Program-made: the position numbers and the translations under genes
Shown here: in pieces, positions 1 to 3,289 of the stretch
Layout: every line of letters starts with the position of its first letter
Position numbering within the stretch: position 1 is the stretch's first letter
The notes under the pieces: model-generated
What the model saw: the letters and a program-made list of their open reading frames with translations, nothing else
The model's database searches: none
Told to the model about the DNA's origin: nothing
Source: a bacterium
GTDB taxonomy: Bacteria; UBP14; UBA6098; B30-G16
Assembly (NCBI GenBank): GCA_027007865.1
Contig: JALTEE010000408.1
Span: forward strand, 1 to 6,003
Length of the DNA: 6,003 nucleotides
Direction: 5' to 3'

Positions 1-445
1 GCAGGATTTCGGGATATTTATAGATTCGACAAATTCGAGCAGCGGCGATGGGATTAGAATCGAGCGGGTTGGCGACGACGGCGTGCAGATAGATTCTCCC
101 AGAGGCGACGGTGTGCGGATAAATTCTCCCCGCTACGACGGCGTGAGTATTGGTTCTCCTGGCGACGACGGTGTGGAAATTGCCGGTGCGGCAGGAACAG
201 GTCGTGGAATATACATTCACGACTTGATAGGTGTGGGTGACCCTGATACTGGCATCGTTATCAGGAAAGTGCAGGATTTCGGCATACTCATAGATTCAAC
301 CGTCAGTTTATTTGGGGATGGAATTAGAATAAGGAAACCTGGCGACGACGGCGTGCAGATAGAATACGCTGGCGACAACGGCGTGGATATTTACAGTCCC
401 GGCAACGACGGTGTCGCTGTTAACACTCCCGCTGGCGATTGCTTC
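1..445 (+). repeat. In-frame 30-bp (10-residue) tandem repeats with a 270-bp higher-order unit
   Basis: The coding sequence repeats the core GA[C/T]GG[C/T]GTG about every 30 bp, for example near 77, 107, 137, 167, 347, 377 and 407. On top of this, bases 1-90 align without gaps to 271-360. By my hand count about 63 of 90 positions match, and the last 20 bases (71-90 against 341-360) are identical. The offset of 270 bp equals nine 10-residue units, so a larger block was duplicated and then diverged. Confidence 0.8.
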
Positions 446-874
446 GTCTGCAATGGAACTCCTCATCTTTTCCGCGTCTCGAATACCTGCGAGGTATATT
501 CCCACAGCTACTATCGCTACATCGTGGACGATGAAGGAGTCGGATATACTGCACCAATCGTATCTTCAACGGAACAATGGCTGGAACACATCGGCGAGGG
601 AAAAATCGTGGATGGACAGTGCCGAATCGACCTGCCCAAAGATTTTCTGGAAAGTGTGACGATAGATGAGCAGAACCCGGTGGAAATTTCGATAACTCCA
701 TACGCTCCAATCGGCAATTACTGGGTGGAACGGCAACAGAACAAATTCATTGTGCATTCCGATAGTGATGGGCAATTTATGTATAAAGTTCACGCAAAAA
801 TCCGCGGATTCGAGAACGCAGAAATCGAACCTGTCGATTTATCGGATTATAATGAAAATGACGAAAATAATTAA
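2..874 (+). CDS. Decapeptide-repeat (beta-solenoid-like) surface protein, 3' part of gene
   Basis: The frame is open from the left edge, so the true start lies outside; the GTG at 83 is inside a repeat and is not a plausible start. About 290 residues are visible. Residues 1 to about 145 are tandem repeats of roughly ten residues with core xDG[V/I]xIxSPG, which suggests a stacked beta-strand fold. A short Cys-containing linker follows (CxxC at visible residues 147-150, another Cys at 163). Residues about 198-270 form a beta-rich domain resembling the C-terminal domain of the large repeat protein encoded on the other strand at 3290-6003. The last 20 residues are acidic and Asn-rich. I see no T9SS sorting domain or transmembrane segment. 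The stop lies 15 bp before a small T9SS-sorted protein, so the two are probably co-transcribed. An extracellular or cell-surface location is inferred from the architecture; the molecular function is unknown. Confidence 0.85.
   Translation, partial: QDFGIFIDSTNSSSGDGIRIERVGDDGVQIDSPRGDGVRINSPRYDGVSIGSPGDDGVEIAGAAGTGRGIYIHDLIGVGDPDTGIVIRKVQDFGILIDSTVSLFGDGIRIRKPGDDGVQIEYAGDNGVDIYSPGNDGVAVNTPAGDCFVCNGTPHLFRVSNTCEVYSHSYYRYIVDDEGVGYTAPIVSSTEQWLEHIGEGKIVDGQCRIDLPKDFLESVTIDEQNPVEISITPYAPIGNYWVERQQNKFIVHSDSDGQFMYKVHAKIRGFENAEIEPVDLSDYNENDENN
593..811 (+). other. Coding region of C-terminal beta domain shared with the minus-strand repeat protein
   Basis: The encoded segment starts with GEGK, contains a central SITP and ends near RGF. 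It aligns with the segment encoded at 3689-3916 on the minus strand. The first 18 residues align without gaps and share G, G, K, G, I, P and F at the same positions. Both then have an [I/V]TP motif, an F-x-V strand and an SDxDG or SDGG turn. The gene 1 copy is more diverged: it lacks the NGLY and WIAIGTRKG motifs of the other copy. The relationship rests on hand alignment only. Confidence 0.6.
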
Positions 875-876
875 CC

Positions 877-884
877 AAGGAGGT
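877..884 (+). promoter_or_regulatory. Ribosome binding site AAGGAGGT
   Basis: A near-perfect Shine-Dalgarno sequence lies 5 bp before the ATG at 890. It falls wholly within the 15-bp gap after the upstream stop codon and fixes the start of the downstream secreted protein. Confidence 0.9.
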
Positions 885-889
885 GCGCT

Positions 890-1399
890 ATGCGTAATAT
901 CTCAATTACAATAATTCTTCTCGGTGCAATCGTTCTATTCGCCCAGATTGAATATCCTCATGTTCAGGACAACGGCGGTGGATACAAGGAAAGCGCAGGA
1001 TATAGGAGCTGTGCCTCAATTGGACAGGCAGTAATCGGGGAATGCAGCGATGGAAGTGTCGTAAACCAGGCGGGATTTGAAACTCCACTCGATATATGTC
1101 TTGAAATCAATGAGAAACCGAATGGGGGCTTTTTGCCCGAAAAAGCCCAAATCGGACTGCCATATCCGAACCCGTTTAATTCGGTTTGCAAAATCGATGT
1201 TGCACTGCCGAGCAATGCTACAATCAATTTTGCAGTCTATGATTTGAGCGGGCATAACATATTCCGACAGAGTGAGGAGCGTCCTGCAGGAGTTTATTCC
1301 ATAAAATTCGATGCGGGAAAACTCGGCTCGGGAGTTTATCTCTATTCGATAAAAGTCGGCGATACAGTGGCACACGGGAAACTGATACTTGTAAAGTAA
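890..1399 (+). CDS. Small secreted protein with T9SS type A C-terminal sorting domain
   Basis: The product has 169 residues. Residues 1-18 form a signal peptide: a short basic start, a hydrophobic run, then a likely cut after LFA before Gln19. Residues about 25-65 hold a module with SIGQAVIGE and a closing AGF, a pattern seen at the N-terminus of many FCB-type secreted proteins. Residues about 90-169 are a T9SS sorting domain: LPYPNPFNS box, VYDLSG strand, PAGVYS, LGSGVYLYSIKVG, and a terminal LILVK. In known T9SS such domains are recognised at the outer membrane, cut off, and the cargo released or attached to the surface. Here almost no cargo remains between signal and sorting domain, which is odd. 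The gene follows the repeat protein by 15 bp and ends 20 bp before a terminator hairpin. Secretion is well supported; the role of the mature peptide is not recognised. Confidence 0.88.
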   Translation: MRNISITIILLGAIVLFAQIEYPHVQDNGGGYKESAGYRSCASIGQAVIGECSDGSVVNQAGFETPLDICLEINEKPNGGFLPEKAQIGLPYPNPFNSVCKIDVALPSNATINFAVYDLSGHNIFRQSEERPAGVYSIKFDAGKLGSGVYLYSIKVGDTVAHGKLILVK

Positions 1400-1419
1400 G
1401 TTGTTAAATAAAGGGAATG

Positions 1420-1456
1420 AAAAAAGCGTCCCGAACCATCGGGACGCTTTTTTTTT
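1420..1456. terminator. Bidirectional rho-independent terminator
   Basis: A perfect 10-bp stem (AGCGTCCCGA at 1425-1434, TCGGGACGCT at 1439-1448) closes a 4-base loop, ACCA. It is followed by a run of T to 1456 on the plus strand and preceded by A at 1420-1425, which reads as T on the minus strand. It sits between the converging secreted-protein gene (+) and ferredoxin gene (-), so it can end both transcripts. Confidence 0.92.
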
Positions 1457-1473
1457 GCTCATTTCTCGATGAA

Positions 1474-1647
1474 TTATGCACCGGGTTCTATCGAACCGGT
1501 CGGGCAAACATCTGCGCAGGCGCCGCAATCCGTGCAAAGTTCAGGGTCGATTATGTAAATCGGGTCCCCCTCGCTGATTGCGTCCACAGGGCACTCCGCC
1601 TGACAAACACCGCAAGCGATGCAGGTGTCGGTAATTCTATAAGCCAT
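1474..1647 (-). CDS. 2[4Fe-4S] ferredoxin
   Basis: The product has 57 residues, starts with MAYRI and ends with EPGA. It carries two complete cluster-binding motifs: CIACGVCQAECP (Cys 9, 12, 15, 19) and CTDCGACADVCP (Cys 38, 41, 44, 48). This is the classical clostridial-type bacterial ferredoxin layout in length and spacing, with two pseudo-symmetric halves. Such proteins are soluble cytoplasmic low-potential electron carriers for enzymes such as pyruvate:ferredoxin oxidoreductase and hydrogenases; the partner here is not shown by the window. The start is fixed by AGGAGG 6 bp upstream. The gene has its own candidate promoter and ends 18 bp from the shared terminator. It lies 90 bp downstream of the cyclic-diphosphoglycerate-synthetase-like gene on the same strand, so read-through transcription is also possible. 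An anaerobic lifestyle is inferred. Confidence 0.95.
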   Translation of the reverse strand: MAYRITDTCIACGVCQAECPVDAISEGDPIYIIDPELCTDCGACADVCPTGSIEPGA

Positions 1648-1653
1648 CGAAAA

Positions 1654-1659
1654 CCTCCT
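1654..1659 (-). promoter_or_regulatory. Ribosome binding site AGGAGG of the ferredoxin
   Basis: CCTCCT on the plus strand reads AGGAGG on the minus strand, 6 bp before the ATG at 1647. It supports this short gene and its start. Confidence 0.9.
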
Positions 1660-1684
1660 AAAAATATTTGGTTGCTTCGCAGCG

Positions 1685-1712
1685 AAAATATTTCCTTTTT
1701 GAAATTCGTCAA
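1685..1712 (-). promoter_or_regulatory. Candidate promoter of the ferredoxin gene
   Basis: On the minus strand TTGACG (1707-1712) is followed by a 16-bp spacer and TATTTT (1685-1690). This fits a sigma-70-type -35/-10 pair with a start expected near 1678, giving a leader of about 30 bases. The TTTCC directly upstream of the -35 and the same 16-bp spacing recur before the gene at 1738-3054, which strengthens the call. Confidence 0.55.
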
Positions 1713-1737
1713 GGAAATTTTTTTAATAAAATTGTGA

Positions 1738-3054
1738 TTATAAATCCATCTTCGAGATTATGTCTTCAAGCGTCGGCTTGCTCAATTCCATAAGTTCGTA
1801 TCTCACTCGCGTGGCGGGTTTATCTATTTTTACAACTCTTCGCAAATCGATTGGCGTGCCAATCACTACCGCTTCTGCATCGGATGAATTTATCGTTTTT
1901 TCCAACTCTTTGATTTGTTCGTGAGAATATCCCATTGCTGGCAGGACATCTCCCGTTGTGGGATATTTCTGATATGTTTTCAGAATAGTTCCTTTTGCGA
2001 ATGGTCTCGGGTCGATAATTTCAGCGGCTCCCGCCATCTGTGCAGCGATGAAACCCGCGCCGTAGCTCATTCCGCCGTGAGTGAGCGTCGGACCGTCCTC
2101 GACGACGAGAACCTTTTTGCCGCGAATCATTTCGATATCTTCGAGATATATCGGGCTTGCCGCAGTGATTATCTGCGCTTCGGAATTTAATCTGCGGATA
2201 TTTTCCATAACAAATCTAATGTCTTCATAATCGGCAGTATCGACTTTGTTAATCACCACCACATTTGCCAAAATGAGGTTTATAATGCTCGGGTAATATT
2301 CGACTTCGTCGCCTGCGCGCAGCGGGTCTGCAACGACGATGTGCAAATCGGGCTTATAGAACGGCATGTCGTTGTTTCCGCCGTCCCACAGGATAATGTC
2401 CGCATCTTCTTCTGCGTGGCGGAGAATTTCGCCGTAATCGACGCCCGCATACACGATGCTTCCTCTATCTATGTGCGGCTCGTATTCTTCGCGCTCCTCG
2501 ATTGTGCAATCGTATTTATCGAGGTCGTCGTAATTTGCGAAGCGCTGCCAAATTTGTTTTCGCAAATCTCCATAGGGCATCGGATGGCGAATAACGGCTA
2601 TCTTTTTACCCATCTTTTTCAATATTTCCGCAACGCGCCGCGTTGTCTGCGATTTTCCCGAACCTGTGCGAACAGCGCAAATCGAAATTACGGGCTTCTT
2701 CGACTTAATCATAGTCTCTCTTGGACCGAGCAGGGAATAACTTGCCCCAGCGGCCATCGCAGCAGCGCCTCGCTCCATAACATATTGATTCGTGACATCG
2801 CTGTATGAGAAATAGACCTCGTCGATGCCTTTTTCCGCAATTAAATTTTCCAACTCGGCTTCATCGTAAATTGGAATGCCATCGGGATAAAGTTTTCCAG
2901 CAAGTTCGGGCGGATAGTTCCTCCCTTCGATATCGGGTATTTGCGCAGCAGTAAAGGCCACCACCTCGAAATGCTCATTGTCCCTGAAAAATGTGTTGAA
3001 GTTGTGAAAATCCCTTCCTGCAGCACCCATAATAATTACTTTTCGCCTAATCAT
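1738..3054 (-). CDS. Cyclic 2,3-diphosphoglycerate synthetase-like P-loop protein
   Basis: The product has 438 residues. The N-terminus has a Rossmann-like strand with GAAGRDFHNF (residues 10-19) and PPELAG...YPDGIPIY (48-63), both hallmarks as I remember the cyclic 2,3-diphosphoglycerate synthetase / predicted GTPase family. A P-loop-like CAVRTGSGKS (126-135) follows; it lacks the small residue at the first Walker A position. Further motifs are LWDGGNNDMPF (222-232), DPLRAGDE (243-250), NKVD (269-272, G4-like) and THGGMSYGAG (325-334). In methanogens the enzyme uses ATP to cyclise 2,3-bisphosphoglycerate, giving an intracellular thermoprotective solute. Length and motif order fit a full-length member. 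Whether bacterial homologues catalyse this is doubtful to me, so family assignment is firm but substrate is not. No signal peptide is visible, so the protein is probably cytoplasmic. The start follows AAGGAGGT by 4 bp. Confidence 0.85.
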   Translation of the reverse strand: MIRRKVIIMGAAGRDFHNFNTFFRDNEHFEVVAFTAAQIPDIEGRNYPPELAGKLYPDGIPIYDEAELENLIAEKGIDEVYFSYSDVTNQYVMERGAAAMAAGASYSLLGPRETMIKSKKPVISICAVRTGSGKSQTTRRVAEILKKMGKKIAVIRHPMPYGDLRKQIWQRFANYDDLDKYDCTIEEREEYEPHIDRGSIVYAGVDYGEILRHAEEDADIILWDGGNNDMPFYKPDLHIVVADPLRAGDEVEYYPSIINLILANVVVINKVDTADYEDIRFVMENIRRLNSEAQIITAASPIYLEDIEMIRGKKVLVVEDGPTLTHGGMSYGAGFIAAQMAGAAEIIDPRPFAKGTILKTYQKYPTTGDVLPAMGYSHEQIKELEKTINSSDAEAVVIGTPIDLRRVVKIDKPATRVRYELMELSKPTLEDIISKMDL

Positions 3055-3058
3055 ACAT

Positions 3059-3066
3059 ACCTCCTT
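3059..3066 (-). promoter_or_regulatory. Ribosome binding site AAGGAGGT
   Basis: On the minus strand AAGGAGGT lies 4 bp before the ATG at 3054, which begins MIRRKV. An overlapping ATG at 3058 is out of frame and reaches a stop after three codons, so 3054 is the start. Confidence 0.88.
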
Positions 3067-3164
3067 ATAATGTCAAAGCGAGTTTCCGCACAATATCACT
3101 CGACGAAGATGATAGTTTGAGAGAAATTACCATAAAAAAGACTGCGATTTCTTCGGAGTTTTCC

Positions 3165-3192
3165 AAAATAATTTTTAAATATTTTCTGTCAA
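3165..3192 (-). promoter_or_regulatory. Candidate promoter of the cyclic-diphosphoglycerate-synthetase-like gene
   Basis: On the minus strand TTGACA (3187-3192) is followed by 16 bp and TATTTT (3165-3170). The predicted start is near 3158, leaving a leader of about 100 bases in which I see no convincing riboswitch. The box, spacer length and the flanking TTTCC upstream match the ferredoxin promoter at 1685-1712. Confidence 0.6.
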
Positions 3193-3230
3193 GGAAATCT
3201 TTTTCACGAATTTCAATATAGTGCATAGAT

Positions 3231-3263
3231 AAAAAAATGGCGGGCAAATATTTTACCCACCAT
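3231..3263 (-). terminator. Rho-independent terminator after the large repeat protein gene
   Basis: On the minus strand ATGGTGGG (3256-3263) pairs with CCCGCCAT (3237-3244) through eight positions, one a T:G wobble, around an 11-base A/T-rich loop. A run of seven T (3231-3237) follows. It lies 27 bp after the stop codon at 3290 and separates that gene from the downstream promoter at 3165-3192. A smaller hairpin (CAGCA/TGCTG, 3266-3281) lies between stop and terminator. Confidence 0.75.
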
Positions 3264-3289
3264 CACAGCAAAAAAGTGCTGTAAGTCAG

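Noticed and set aside
1..445. CRISPR-like regular 30-bp periodicity
   Set aside because: The period is in frame and encodes a continuous protein with degenerate codons; there are no distinct spacers.
1016..1537. 173-codon minus-strand open frame
   Set aside because: It runs through the terminator and overlaps both the T9SS protein and the ferredoxin, with no recognisable domain.
1691..1724. TTTCCTT/AAGGAAA inverted repeat followed by T on the plus strand, as a terminator
   Set aside because: The stem is only 7 bp and A/T-rich with a 13-base loop, no plus-strand gene ends there, and the arms are explained by the minus-strand promoter region.
1417..1737. 106-codon plus-strand open frame
   Set aside because: It starts inside the terminator hairpin and overlaps the ferredoxin, which has far stronger evidence on the other strand.
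3065..3247. 60-codon minus-strand frame just upstream of the cDPG-synthetase-like gene
   Set aside because: It begins with TTG inside a terminator stem, has no Shine-Dalgarno sequence, and contains the promoter of the next gene.
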